DNA of 64,000 bases, taken from assembly GCA_902778895.1 (NCBI GenBank), contig CACYZF010000008.1, positions 186,001 to 250,000 on the forward strand, given 5' to 3'. The DNA comes from an uncultured bacterium. Lineage in GTDB: Bacteria; Verrucomicrobiota; Lentisphaeria; Victivallales; UBA1829. The first letter of the stretch is position 1. Every line of letters begins with the position of its first letter. Under the pieces are notes generated by a model. The model worked only from the letters and a program-made list of their open reading frames with translations, was not told the DNA's origin and made no database searches. Both the position numbers and the translations under genes were made by a program. This document shows, piece after piece, positions 1 through 8,811 of the stretch.

Positions 1-28
1 TTTCCGCCGTTTTCACTGCCTCCGCCAT
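1..28 (-). CDS. Start of an unidentified gene, cut by the window edge
   Basis: An ATG at 28 reading leftward opens M-A-E-A-V-K-T-A-E and runs off the window. It begins 3 bases after the stop of the metal ATPase gene, and a GGAGAGGAATAAG stretch just upstream can serve as ribosome binding site. It is probably the fourth gene of the hflC-hflK-ATPase operon. Too little is visible to name a product. Confidence 0.45.
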
Positions 29-31
29 AGC

Positions 32-2134
32 TTATTCCTCTCCGCCGGATGTGGATTTCTGCGCGGTCACGCCGCTGTCCGAAGTCAGGTCTTCGCCCGT
101 GCGGACCAGACGCGCGCTGTTGAAGATGACGATGAGCGTGCTGACCGTGTGCAGGGCCGCGGCGGCGATCGGGTCCATGCGTCCGAAGACGGACAGGATG
201 ATGCCGCAGAGTACGAAGCTCAGACCGAACGCCAGGTTCTGGTACATGATCGCGCTCGTCTTGCGGGAGAGGACGATCAGGAACGGCACGCGGCGCAGGT
301 CGTTGGTCATCAGGGCGATACTGGCGCTATTGATGGCGATGTCGCTGCCGATGGCGCCCATGGCGATGCCGAGGTCGCCGGCGGCAAGCGCGGGCGCGTC
401 GTTCACGCCGTCGCCGACCACCGCCACGGTCGAAGTCTTCTTGACCTCTTCCACGTAGGCGACCTTCGTTTCCGGCAGGCAGTCGCTGCGGATGTCGTCG
501 ATGCTGAGCTGGGCCGCGATGGAGACGGCCACGCTGCCGCGGTCACCGGTCACCATGGCGCAACGGGTCACGCCGATGGCTTTGAGTTCGTTGATGGCGG
601 CGGCAGCCTCGGAACGGATCTTGTCCTTGAAGCCGATCCAGCCGATCACTTTGTCCTCGACCGCCACATACACCACGCTCATCGTCTCGGTTTCCTTCGA
701 ATCGAGCGCGGGCAGCGTCACGCCGACACTTTCCAGCCAGACAGCGCGTCCGACCAGAACGCGCTTGCCGTCCAGCATGGCGATGACGCCCTTGCCGGGG
801 ACTTCCTGGAACCCGGAGACCGGTTTCGCGGGGATGCCGACCTCGACGGCGAGGCGCTGGAGCGCCTGCGCGGTCGGATGGTTGCTGTGGGCTTCCAGAG
901 AGATCGCGGTCAGCAGGAGTTCGGCGGGCTCGACGCCCTCCGCCACGGGATTCAGGCGCGCCACGGAAAGCTCGCCCTCGGTCAGCGTGCCGGTCTTGTC
1001 GAACACGACCGTGCGGATCTTTCCGGCGAGTTCCAGGTGGTTGATGTTCTTGATGAGCACGCCCAGACGCGCTGCCGCGGCCACGGCGGCCACGATGGTC
1101 GTCGGAGTCGCCAGAACAACGGCGCACGGGCAGGAGATCACGAGAAGCGAGATCACACGGTCCATGCTCCCGCCGGGAAGCCACCACGTGATGATCGCCA
1201 GCATCAGGATCGTAGGCGTGTAGTAGCCCGCGTAACGGTCAATGATGCGCACGAACGGCGTCTTGTTGCGTTCCGCGGACCGGATCATCTGCTCGACCTT
1301 GCCGAGTGTGGTGTCCTTGCCGAGACGCGTCACGCGCACTTCGAGGCTGCCGGAGATGTTCAGCGTACCGGCGTAAACCTCGTCGCCCGCGTTCTTGTCC
1401 TCCGGCATGGATTCGCCGGTGATGGATGCCTGGTTCACAGCGCTTTCGCCGCGGACGATCACGCCGTCGACCGGGAAGTTTTCGCCGGGACGCACGCTGA
1501 TGATGTCGTTCAGAGCCAGGTCCTTTACGGAAACATCCGTTTCGCCGCCCTCGACGATCTTGTGCGCCGTGCGCGGCGTCAGGCGGATCAGTTCCTCGAT
1601 GGAACGCTGCGCGCCACTGGCGGTATGGGACTCGATGATGATCGTGATGAGCAGGAAGAACGCGACGATGCCCGCCGTGCGGAAATCGCCGGACGCGAAC
1701 GCGGCGAGAATCGCCAGCGCGACGAGTTCGTTCATATACACGCGGCCTTCGATCAGGTCGCGGATGGCCGTCACGACGATCGGCAGAGCCAGCGTGACCG
1801 CGCCGATCGCGGCGCTCAGGTTCGAGGCGAACGTTTCGTTCGGAAAAAGCCAGGACAGCAGATACGAGTTCACGATCAGGAAGCCGCCGACGAACGCGAA
1901 CGACGCCCGTCCCATGGAACGGGAGTGTCCGACGCCTTCGCCGATGGGCGCGCCGCAGGAAATGCAGCGGGTCGGCTCGTCGGGATCGAGGTCATGGCCG
2001 CAGCCGCAATCGCAGTCGTGGTCGTGATGATGTTCGTGTTCGTGATCGTGGTGGTCGTGGTCGTGATGATGACCGCACGCGCAGACTTCCTGCGCTTCCA
2101 CGGAAGGATTGTTCATTTTCAGTTCGTCAGCCAT
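32..2134 (-). CDS. Heavy-metal P1B-type ATPase (Zn/Cd/Co-like exporter)
   Basis: A 700-residue inner-membrane pump that should couple ATP hydrolysis to export of a soft or transition metal ion. The P-type signatures are all present: the actuator TGES near residue 240, the membrane CPC metal site near 332, the phosphorylation motif DKTGT near 376, an SNHP nucleotide-binding motif, and GDGVNDAP near 573. There is no classical N-terminal HMA ferredoxin-like domain. Instead residues 18-60 hold a dense His/Asp/Cys tract (HHHDHDHHDHEHEHHH, several Cys) followed by a CxxC pair (C57, C60). This suggests divalent Zn/Cd/Co rather than Cu(I), but the CPC motif alone does not settle the ion. It is the last complete gene of the hflC-hflK operon, starting 2 bases after the hflK stop. 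The association suggests a membrane complex with the SPFH proteins (inference). Confidence 0.9.
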   Translation of the reverse strand: MADELKMNNPSVEAQEVCACGHHHDHDHHDHEHEHHHDHDCDCGCGHDLDPDEPTRCISCGAPIGEGVGHSRSMGRASFAFVGGFLIVNSYLLSWLFPNETFASNLSAAIGAVTLALPIVVTAIRDLIEGRVYMNELVALAILAAFASGDFRTAGIVAFFLLITIIIESHTASGAQRSIEELIRLTPRTAHKIVEGGETDVSVKDLALNDIISVRPGENFPVDGVIVRGESAVNQASITGESMPEDKNAGDEVYAGTLNISGSLEVRVTRLGKDTTLGKVEQMIRSAERNKTPFVRIIDRYAGYYTPTILMLAIITWWLPGGSMDRVISLLVISCPCAVVLATPTTIVAAVAAAARLGVLIKNINHLELAGKIRTVVFDKTGTLTEGELSVARLNPVAEGVEPAELLLTAISLEAHSNHPTAQALQRLAVEVGIPAKPVSGFQEVPGKGVIAMLDGKRVLVGRAVWLESVGVTLPALDSKETETMSVVYVAVEDKVIGWIGFKDKIRSEAAAAINELKAIGVTRCAMVTGDRGSVAVSIAAQLSIDDIRSDCLPETKVAYVEEVKKTSTVAVVGDGVNDAPALAAGDLGIAMGAIGSDIAINSASIALMTNDLRRVPFLIVLSRKTSAIMYQNLAFGLSFVLCGIILSVFGRMDPIAAAALHTVSTLIVIFNSARLVRTGEDLTSDSGVTAQKSTSGGEE

Positions 2135-2136
2135 GA

Positions 2137-3321
2137 TTAATCCTCCTTCGCAGGACCGCCGCCCGCACCGGCGGGCGCGGATGCCGCACGCTGCTGCAGG
2201 GGTTCCTGATTGACCTTCAGCCAGAGTACGGACTGGCCGCCGCCCTTCACGTCCACGATGAACTTGTCCTGCACGGGAGCGATGGCTTCCGCCAGTGTAT
2301 CGGAGAAGAGCGACACGAGCGTCGCCTTTTTGTTCTTGCTGTACTGGGCGTAGATCTCATTGAAATACGACGCATCGGCGGCGACTTCCTTCACCACGCG
2401 GAGCTTGTACGCGCCGGCGTCCGCGAGGATCTTCGCGGATTCGGACTTCGCCAGGTTCTCCTGTTCCACGCTGTACGTCCGCGCCTCTTCGACCACGCGT
2501 TCGGCGTCGGTCTCGGAGAGCAGCAGCTCCTGGAACGACGGAATCGTGACGATCGGGGGCGCCGCGATCTTGAGCGTGAGGTTTTCGAGCGTGATGCCGA
2601 TGTCCATGGCCGCGATGCGGTCCACGAGCGCCTGCTTCACCGTCTGTTCGTACTTCGCACGGTCGTAGTAGGTCGTTTCCAGATTCTGCACGGCGCTGGC
2701 GGAGATCACCACGTCGTCGAGCAGGTTCTTCAGCATGATGCGCGCAGTGCCGAGCGAGGCAGTCTGGCCTTTGGACGAGTCGGACGCAGCGGGAGTTCCG
2801 GCCGCATCCGTGCTCAGACAGGTCAGGTAGAATTTCTGCGGATCGGTCACGCGGTAGGTCATCACCCATTCGCAGTGAAGAATCGAGTTGTTCCCGAGCA
2901 GCACATAGCCGTCGACGCCGGGGACGAGCTTCTCGTTCACTTCCGAGGGTTCGGTCCCATCGGCCTTCACGCCCTGATAGTACAGGAACTCAGCATCCAT
3001 CGGCATGAACGCGAGACTGGTGATCTCCTGCTTGTTGATCGGGATGCGGACGATGCGGTTCACCGGGGACGGCAGGAACCAGTGCCAGCCTTCCTTGCAC
3101 TCCTGTTTGAACTTGCCGAACTGGAGCACGATCACGCTCTCCGTGGTCGTATCCACGATGAACGAACCGCCGAAAATCAGGAACCATCCCAGCGACACAA
3201 TGATGAACGCCGCCAGGATGCCGAAAAACATCTTCAGCGCACGGGACAGGAAGTCCACGCCCGTCTTGAGCTGGCCTTCCCCCGGTCCGCCGGATGCCGT
3301 ATGTTTCAGTTCTTCTGCCAT
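2137..3321 (-). CDS. hflK: HflK-like SPFH/band 7 membrane protein
   Basis: A 394-residue SPFH protein. A short cytoplasmic N-terminus is followed by one membrane segment at about residues 31-53, then a band 7 domain with the typical opening (TTTESVIVLQFGKF, then EGWHWFLPSPV). A Glu/Ala-rich helical stretch around residues 265-320 should form the coiled coil through which HflK and HflC alternate in a ring. In other bacteria HflK and HflC form a cage around the FtsH protease; ftsH is present elsewhere in this window (41515). The C-terminus is Gln/Ala/Gly-rich. It sits 12 bases after hflC and 2 bases before the metal ATPase. Calling it HflK rather than a second HflC rests on gene order and on the longer, tailed form. 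Confidence 0.82.
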   Translation of the reverse strand: MAEELKHTASGGPGEGQLKTGVDFLSRALKMFFGILAAFIIVSLGWFLIFGGSFIVDTTTESVIVLQFGKFKQECKEGWHWFLPSPVNRIVRIPINKQEITSLAFMPMDAEFLYYQGVKADGTEPSEVNEKLVPGVDGYVLLGNNSILHCEWVMTYRVTDPQKFYLTCLSTDAAGTPAASDSSKGQTASLGTARIMLKNLLDDVVISASAVQNLETTYYDRAKYEQTVKQALVDRIAAMDIGITLENLTLKIAAPPIVTIPSFQELLLSETDAERVVEEARTYSVEQENLAKSESAKILADAGAYKLRVVKEVAADASYFNEIYAQYSKNKKATLVSLFSDTLAEAIAPVQDKFIVDVKGGGQSVLWLKVNQEPLQQRAASAPAGAGGGPAKED

Positions 3322-3333
3322 GCCGGGCGCTCC

Positions 3334-4272
3334 TTACTTCTTCTCCGCGGCGAACGAATCGGACGTGCCGTTCAGGACATCGAACGGCGCGGACTCGGTG
3401 CTGAGGATCAGCGTGGACTTCGAGGACAGGATCTTCTTCATGGCCTGAAGCTTGCGGAGGAACGTCGCGAGTTCGGGTTCCTTCGTGAACACGGCGTAGT
3501 AGGACGCCGCTTCGGCGTCGCCTTCGGCCATCAGGGCTTTCGCCTTGGCCTGCGCCTGCGTGATCATCTTGCTCTTCTCGGTGTTGGCGAGAGTGCGGAT
3601 CTCCTCCGCCTTCGTCTTGCCTTCGTCGCGCTTGCGGGCGGCTTCCGTCTCGCGTTCCTGTTTCATGCGGCTTGCGATGGCGGCAGCGGTCTTCTCCGGG
3701 ACGCCGATGGACGAGAACAGCACGTCGCTGACCTCAAGTCCGTATTTCTCCATCACATCGGGCGCGATCATTTCGAGGATCTCGGCACGCATCTGTTCGA
3801 TCTTCATCAGCTCGGGATCGGTGTTGATGAGCTGGTCGTAGTCGTACTTGCCGACGACCGCGGCCTTCGCCGTGCGCATGCGTCCGCCGAGATAGCCCAG
3901 CGCGGTTTCGAGTTTCGGAGCGGCTTCCTTGAAACGCTTCAGGTCCTTGATCCGGTAGATCACGTTCAGTCCGATCACGACCTGCTTCTGGTCGCGCGTG
4001 GTCGTCTCTTCGAGGTGGCCGATGTTGCCGTCAAACGGGCGTTTGCGGATATCGTAGCGGATCACCTGCTGGAAGGGAAGCGGCAGGCGCAGATGAAGCC
4101 CGGGCTCGGCCTCCTTCGTGATTTTGCCCATGGTCAGAACGAGGGCGCGCTCCGTGGCAGGCACCTGATAGGTGAAAATCGCCAGCAGGAATATGGCCGC
4201 CACGATAATTCCGAGGAGGATGGTGGGAAGATAGTAGCCTTTTTTCTTTTCAGGCTTCGGTGCATCTTTCAT
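3334..4272 (-). CDS. hflC: HflC-like SPFH/band 7 membrane protein
   Basis: A 312-residue protein with a membrane anchor at residues 13-34, then a band 7 domain with the HflC-type patterns (PATERALVLTMGK, EPGLHLRLPLPFQQV, DIRKRPFDG). A long charged helix follows (about 200-260: MKQERETEAARKRDEGKTKA and continuing), then a short C-terminal part (LRKLQAMKKILSSKSTLIL) that is characteristic of HflC. It should pair with the next gene product in a membrane ring that modulates FtsH. It is the first gene of the operon; a promoter lies about 105 bases upstream at 4377-4404, so the leader is fairly long. Confidence 0.86.
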   Translation of the reverse strand: MKDAPKPEKKKGYYLPTILLGIIVAAIFLLAIFTYQVPATERALVLTMGKITKEAEPGLHLRLPLPFQQVIRYDIRKRPFDGNIGHLEETTTRDQKQVVIGLNVIYRIKDLKRFKEAAPKLETALGYLGGRMRTAKAAVVGKYDYDQLINTDPELMKIEQMRAEILEMIAPDVMEKYGLEVSDVLFSSIGVPEKTAAAIASRMKQERETEAARKRDEGKTKAEEIRTLANTEKSKMITQAQAKAKALMAEGDAEAASYYAVFTKEPELATFLRKLQAMKKILSSKSTLILSTESAPFDVLNGTSDSFAAEKK

Positions 4273-4376
4273 GATCCGGTTCTCCGTTTCAAGTTGTTGT
4301 TATGTAATTAGTTGTAATTCAATTTGTCAATCCTGCACGCAGGCACAACACACCCGCGCACACGAATACATCCTAT

Positions 4377-4404
4377 ACTATAGCCCATTTTTCCTTTTTT
4401 TCAA
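4377..4404 (-). promoter_or_regulatory. Sigma-70-like promoter of the hflC operon
   Basis: Read leftward: -35 TTGAAA (complement of 4399-4404), 16-base spacer, -10 TATAGT (complement of 4377-4382). Confidence 0.7.
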
Positions 4405-4525
4405 CTTTTCACGTCTCTTTTTTTGGAAAAAAACGAAAGGAAAACACTTCAAACATGCCGCATTTTTGCATTCCGGATTACGAAGCGGATCAAAATATCT
4501 AATGCGAATGACGATATCTGAACAG

Positions 4526-4561
4526 AAAAGACGCCCCGCCGGATCGACCGGAACGGGGCGT
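4526..4561 (-). terminator. Rho-independent terminator of the 4627-5310 lipoprotein gene
   Basis: The inverted repeat ACGCCCCGCCGG / CCGGAACGGGGCGT is followed, leftward, by TTTT. It lies about 65 bases past the stop of the lipoprotein gene. The plus strand also has a short A-run after the stem, so it is mainly leftward. Confidence 0.7.
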
Positions 4562-4626
4562 AAAAACATCAATTCGAAAGCTTTTTCAGAAAGGTGGGAT
4601 GTTCCTCATGGAGAAGAGATGCTGCC

Positions 4627-5310
4627 TCATTTTGTCTGATACTTGAACATCGTTTTCGAAGTGATCTCATAATTCTTCGGATCCTTCAGCATTTCAAGGA
4701 TTTCTGCGGGCGGGTTCAGCACCGTGCCGTCCTTGTCGATCTGCGCTTTCTCGGCCACTTTCTTGACCTCAAGCCCTGTCGTGGCGAATTGCACGAATCC
4801 GACTTCCCAGCCTTCGTCGCCCTTAAATTCCGCCGAAAGGATGTACGAATACGGCCGCATCATGAAAATATACTCGGGATTGAGTTTGTACTTCTCAACG
4901 AGATACATCTGGTCGACCATGAGATAGAAATAGAGCTTGCCGGCATTGCGGAACGGCACGATCAGGACCGGCAGCCAGGTCTCTTCCTTTTCGGCCTTCT
5001 CCTTGTCGCCGTCGTCGATGATGGTCACATAGCCGCGGACCGCGCGCTTTTCGGAGCCGTCTTTCAGGGTGGAGGAAGCCGTCAGGATCACGTCGTCCTT
5101 GCATTCGCTGAATCTGACCCTCACGTTGCCGTCGTCCGATATGAGCGACCCGCTCAGCAGCTTGGCGCAGGCTTCGGGGTCGAACATCTCCTCAGGCGAC
5201 TTGTCGTCGATCGGCGGGTAATACAGCGGGGTAACCCCGCAGGACGTGAACAGGACAGTGCAGAGCGATGCGGCGAGCACGAGTCCGCCGCGGAAAAGAG
5301 ATTTCAGCAT
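4627..5310 (-). CDS. Predicted lipoprotein of unknown function
   Basis: A 227-residue protein from the ATG at 5310, chosen because it starts a clean lipoprotein signal (MLKSLFRGGLVLAASLCTVL, then FTSCGV with the lipobox Cys) and has AAAGG upstream; the frame is open further upstream. The mature part is acidic, mostly beta-like, and contains many aromatic residues (LYYPPIDDKSPEEMF, RPYSYILSAEFKGDEGWEVGF). I do not recognise a family. It appears to be a single-gene unit ending at the hairpin at 4531-4561. The location is presumably an outer or inner membrane leaflet facing the periplasm. Confidence 0.75.
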   Translation of the reverse strand: MLKSLFRGGLVLAASLCTVLFTSCGVTPLYYPPIDDKSPEEMFDPEACAKLLSGSLISDDGNVRVRFSECKDDVILTASSTLKDGSEKRAVRGYVTIIDDGDKEKAEKEETWLPVLIVPFRNAGKLYFYLMVDQMYLVEKYKLNPEYIFMMRPYSYILSAEFKGDEGWEVGFVQFATTGLEVKKVAEKAQIDKDGTVLNPPAEILEMLKDPKNYEITSKTMFKYQTK

Positions 5311-5481
5311 AGTCAAACCTTTCTCCTGAATGGGTTCAATACCGGGCGGAAAAGGAAGAGGATAAATCATTCCGCCGGATAAAGGATTAGACCATTGTCC
5401 GGAAAAAATGTTCCGTCTTTTCAGCGGATTTCCACGAAAAAACGGAACTTCAGTTCACAGGCGGAGGAAGAGGAAAAAGGA

Positions 5482-6363
5482 TCAGTATTCCTTCATGTTC
5501 AGTACCACCACCGGAGTCGCGACGCAGACCGACCAGTAGATGCACATCACGGAGAACGATTTGATGATGCTGTCCCAGTTGACGGCGTCGATGGTGAACA
5601 TCTGCGAATAACCGTCCATCACGCGCGTGATGAGGAACGGCCTGATGTCCTCGATGAGATCGGAAAACGCGAGCTGCATGATCAGGCTCACGAAAAAGAA
5701 CACAAGGCCGCCGGTCGCCGCCACGGTCATACGCTTCACGAAGACCGAGATCATGAACGACACCGAGCTGATCGCGGACATCGCGAACGCGGAATAAACC
5801 GTGGCGAGATAATAGGATGCGATGGCCTTCTTCGCACTGACCAGCCCCGCCGTGGGGAATTCTCCCGGAATCCCCATAAACAGCGTGATCTGCATCTTCG
5901 AGATACCGAAGAACACGATGCCGATCAGCATTGTCAGCGCCGCAAAAAGCATCGAATAGAACAGGATGACCAGAAACACGGCGATGAACTTCGCGATCAC
6001 GATCTGCGTACGCGAAAACCCGCGCGAGAGATACGCCCGCAGCGTACCGTCCTGCTGTTCGCACGCGATGGACTCGCCCGCGAACATGAACGCGAAAATG
6101 GGCATCACGACCCAGAACAGAATCTGGCAGGAAAAGCGCGCGAACATCAGTCCGTCGCAGAGCTTCATCGGATCCGGGACCATCATCTTCATAAGGGGCG
6201 ACATCCCGTTCACCATTCCTCCGGTCAGGTCTGAAAACCTGTTCTGGAATTTCCAGTAGACAAAGACCATCAGGACCATCAGGAACGCGAACCCGAGCAG
6301 CATGATGTAATGCTTCTTCTGGGACGCCATCTTCACGATTTCATGGTAAATCGACAGGATCAT
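5482..6363 (-). CDS. ABC-2 type transporter permease
   Basis: A 293-residue integral membrane protein with about six hydrophobic segments (near residues 20-36, 82-96, 123-150, 185-205, 218-240 and 270-288) and a conserved-looking cytoplasmic loop (ESIACEQQDGTLRAYLSRGF) typical of ABC-2 permeases of the NatB/CcmB-like kind. It is co-transcribed with the ATPase at 6360-7310; the two genes overlap in ATGA. Such pairs export peptides, drugs or ions or act in envelope stress; no substrate can be deduced here. Confidence 0.82.
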   Translation of the reverse strand: MILSIYHEIVKMASQKKHYIMLLGFAFLMVLMVFVYWKFQNRFSDLTGGMVNGMSPLMKMMVPDPMKLCDGLMFARFSCQILFWVVMPIFAFMFAGESIACEQQDGTLRAYLSRGFSRTQIVIAKFIAVFLVILFYSMLFAALTMLIGIVFFGISKMQITLFMGIPGEFPTAGLVSAKKAIASYYLATVYSAFAMSAISSVSFMISVFVKRMTVAATGGLVFFFVSLIMQLAFSDLIEDIRPFLITRVMDGYSQMFTIDAVNWDSIIKSFSVMCIYWSVCVATPVVVLNMKEY

Positions 6364-7310
6364 GAGCGCACCTCGTTTCTCACGCCGGAGTCCTTCCCGG
6401 TCAGCTCCAGGAAGAGGCGTTCCAGACGATCCGGCTCGTTCTCAAGCATGGAGACCGCGAATCCGTTCTTCACCAGCGTTTCGTTCAGTTCGGCGGCGCA
6501 TTCGGACTCCGTTTCCACGCGCAATACGCCGGGCGTATCCTCCGGCTGCCGGATGGACAGAATGCGCGGGCCAAACGTCTCCTTCAGGAGGGCTTCGGCG
6601 CGGTCGGGTTCTGTGGCGCGGATGAGCGTCACGGGCGAACGCCGCAGGATCTCCTCCATGGGCCCCTGCGCGGCGATCTTGCCGTGGTTCAGGATGGCGA
6701 TGCTCGAGCATATCTTTTCGATTTCGCCAAGCATGTGGCTGGTGACCAGCACGGTCTTGCCGAGGTCGGAACCGAGGTTGCGGATCAGGGTTCGGATGTC
6801 CACGATGCCGTTCGGGTCAAGCCCGTTCGTCGGCTCGTCCAGGATCACGAAATGCGAATCCGGAAGTAGCGCCAGCGTGATCGCCAGGCGCTGCTTCATG
6901 CCGAGCGAAAACTCGCGCACGCGATGGTTCAGCCAGCCCGCGATGCCGGTGTATTCCGCCAGCTCGGCGCGGCGCGCCTTGTACTTTTTGCCCGTGCCGC
7001 GCGACAGGATGTCGAGGTTCTGGCGCGCGGTCAGGTCGGGGTAGAACGCCGGGGAATCCACGATTGCCCCGGTCCCCTTCAGCGCCTTTTTCGGGTACGC
7101 CTCCACGTCGATGCCGTTGACCGTCACCTTCCCCGAATCCGGGTGCGCCAGCGAGGTCACGATGCGCAGAAGCGTACTTTTCCCGGCCCCGTTCGGGCCG
7201 ATGATGCCGAAGATGGTGCCTTTCGGGATGGAGAGCGACGCGCCGTCCAGCGCGCGGAACTTCCCGAACGACTTCACCACGTTTTCCACGGTTAGAATAT
7301 TATCGCTCAT
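6360..7310 (-). CDS. ABC transporter ATP-binding protein (ABC-2 exporter partner)
   Basis: A 316-residue ATPase: Walker A GPNGAGKST near residue 40, Q-loop region, signature-like FSLGMKQRLAIT near 140, Walker B HFVILDEPTNGLDPNG near 160 and the switch His in SHMLGE near 193. The last ~90 residues form an extra C-terminal domain common in this exporter ATPase class. It overlaps the permease gene by 4 bases and is preceded by the GyrI-like gene 13 bases upstream, forming one leftward unit. Confidence 0.88.
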   Translation of the reverse strand: MSDNILTVENVVKSFGKFRALDGASLSIPKGTIFGIIGPNGAGKSTLLRIVTSLAHPDSGKVTVNGIDVEAYPKKALKGTGAIVDSPAFYPDLTARQNLDILSRGTGKKYKARRAELAEYTGIAGWLNHRVREFSLGMKQRLAITLALLPDSHFVILDEPTNGLDPNGIVDIRTLIRNLGSDLGKTVLVTSHMLGEIEKICSSIAILNHGKIAAQGPMEEILRRSPVTLIRATEPDRAEALLKETFGPRILSIRQPEDTPGVLRVETESECAAELNETLVKNGFAVSMLENEPDRLERLFLELTGKDSGVRNEVRS

Positions 7311-7323
7311 TTCGATTGCTTTC

Positions 7324-8010
7324 TCAGCGTCCGGCGTTCTGCGCGCCCGGCGCCGCGTTCAAATGGAAAAACCGGAGAAGCGTCCGGTTCTTTTCAGGGG
7401 CGACCCGCCTGGGGTCGGAAAGATAGATTTCGCGATGCAGTTGCTCCGCCCGGACCAGCCCGTGCTCCTTCATAAAGGCATTCATGGCCGCGAACGTTTC
7501 CGGCTCCGTGTCGTACGGACCGATGTGCAGCATCTGGACGGACGGACCGTCCGTGAACGCCTCATACGAGGCGCGTTCGAGCAGATCGGCGGGCACCTTC
7601 TTCCGGGCGGACTCCATGGCGCGTTCGACAACTTCATCTGTCACGAACCACGGCTGGCGGATCATCAGGCGGTATTTGAGCTTTGTCTTGTCGAGCTCGC
7701 CGCCCTGCCAGGCCTCCGTATCCATCCGCCACACGCCTTCCAGCGGGAACACCGTGTATTCCTGATAACCGGGGGGCGTCCAGCCGCTTTTCGGCATCAT
7801 GCGGATGGTATAGGAGAGCGCGTACAGGAGACCGATCTGCGCATGAAACTCCTCGTCGGCGGGCGATCCGGCGCCGTCAACGACGAAGAAGTTCATCTCC
7901 GGCACGTCGATTCGGACCGGACCTTTTTCCTTCGGCAGATAAAACGCCTTTTCGGTCTTGCGCCACTCGTATTTCGCGGCGGCGGGCTTCTTTTCCGTTT
8001 GTTTCGGCAT
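7324..8010 (-). CDS. GyrI-like small-molecule-binding protein
   Basis: A 228-residue cytoplasmic protein resembling the GyrI-like/SOUL-type effector-binding fold found alone or attached to transcription factors. Supporting patterns are MNFFVVDGAGSPADEEFHAQ at the start of the domain, LYALSYTIRMMPK, and near the end VQMLHIGPYDTEPETFAAM followed by HGL and HREIYLSDPRR. It has no DNA-binding domain. It sits directly upstream of the ABC exporter genes, so it may bind the transported or inducing compound (inference). Confidence 0.75.
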   Translation of the reverse strand: MPKQTEKKPAAAKYEWRKTEKAFYLPKEKGPVRIDVPEMNFFVVDGAGSPADEEFHAQIGLLYALSYTIRMMPKSGWTPPGYQEYTVFPLEGVWRMDTEAWQGGELDKTKLKYRLMIRQPWFVTDEVVERAMESARKKVPADLLERASYEAFTDGPSVQMLHIGPYDTEPETFAAMNAFMKEHGLVRAEQLHREIYLSDPRRVAPEKNRTLLRFFHLNAAPGAQNAGR

Positions 8011-8035
8011 GGAAGTCTCTATGCTGAGGGAAGAA

Positions 8036-8635
8036 TCACTTTCTCGGGATCTTGAGCTTCTGCCCGATCTGGAGCATGTCGCTCTTCAGGTTGTTCGCCC
8101 TCTTGATGTCCTGCACGGACACCTCGTAGGCCTTCGCGATCACGGACAGCGTCGCGCCCTTCTGCACCTCGTAGATATCGTATTCGGCCTCGGTCGAAAC
8201 GGGCGTCGGGACGGTCACGGTCGGGGGCGGCATGGAAGCGAGCTTGTCGAGCTTGCTGTTGATGGCTTTCAGCTGCGCTTCGTGCGCGTCGGCGTCCGCG
8301 GCGGACTGGCGTTTCACGGCGGCGACCTCGTTCAGGAGCTTCTGGTTCGATTCCTGAAGCGCCGCGAGCTTGCGTTCCATTTCGATCAGGCGCGTTTCCA
8401 GCTCGGCATTCTCGTCCTGCACGGCACGGAGCTGTGCCGCCGTATTCCCCGCGAGCTCTTCCACGTAGGACACGATGTCGCGCCGGGTTCCGGTCGAAGC
8501 GGTCCGGGCCGCGGCGGCGGCAGTCGCGCCGGATGCGGCGGGCTGAGTCGCGGCTGTACTACCGGCACTCTGGGCGGAAACGAACGGCGCGGCGAGCACG
8601 GCCGCGACGAAAAGCGATATGACAGAAAATCTCAT
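8036..8635 (-). CDS. Secreted LysM protein with coiled coil
   Basis: A 199-residue protein with a cleavable signal peptide (MRFSVISLFVAAVLAAPFVSA), an Ala/Thr-rich linker, a coiled coil at about residues 60-120 (LRAVQDENAELETRLIEMER and on), a Pro/Val-rich spacer, and a C-terminal LysM domain at about 152-199 (YEVQKGATLSVIAKAYEVS, LKIPRK). LysM binds peptidoglycan, so it is probably a periplasmic cell-wall-bound protein, possibly acting in division or envelope integrity. A good ribosome binding site (AAGGAGC) precedes the ATG. It is 25 bases upstream of the GyrI-like gene and may be the first gene of that unit; a TATAGT box lies upstream near 8678-8684, without a convincing -35. Confidence 0.83.
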   Translation of the reverse strand: MRFSVISLFVAAVLAAPFVSAQSAGSTAATQPAASGATAAAAARTASTGTRRDIVSYVEELAGNTAAQLRAVQDENAELETRLIEMERKLAALQESNQKLLNEVAAVKRQSAADADAHEAQLKAINSKLDKLASMPPPTVTVPTPVSTEAEYDIYEVQKGATLSVIAKAYEVSVQDIKRANNLKSDMLQIGQKLKIPRK

Positions 8636-8750
8636 GGAAAAGCTCCTTCTGTTCGGGGGTAAGTCAATATTTATGCACTATACTTTAATACGGAAACGCG
8701 AGAATGCAACCTGTTTTTCGCTTTTTTCGGGCGTATTTTCGGAAAATGAT

Positions 8751-8778
8751 TTGATTTTCGCCGTTTTCGCGTTAAGGT
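8751..8778 (+). promoter_or_regulatory. Possible promoter of the thioesterase gene
   Basis: TTGATT (8751-8756), 16-base spacer, TAAGGT (8773-8778). It ends about 33 bases before the start codon. The -10 is weak. Confidence 0.35.
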
Positions 8779-8811
8779 AAATCACCGATTTTCACCAAGG
8801 AGACAGTGCTT

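Larger units (their letters stand above)
4273..4626. other. Intergenic region: hflC promoter/leader and lipoprotein-gene terminator
   Basis: About 350 bases without a convincing gene. It contains the hflC promoter (4377-4404), an AT-rich stretch around 4385-4500, and a strong GC hairpin (4531-4561) that ends the neighbouring lipoprotein gene. Small ORFs crossing it lack ribosome binding sites and protein-like composition. Confidence 0.6.

Noticed and set aside
149-2140. A 663-codon plus-strand frame opposite the metal ATPase
   Set aside because: Its His-rich and Val-rich parts are complements of the ATPase codons; no start signal.
8670-8700. Strong promoter for the LysM gene
   Set aside because: A TATAGT box is present, but no acceptable -35 lies 15-19 bases upstream, so it is mentioned only in the gene entry.
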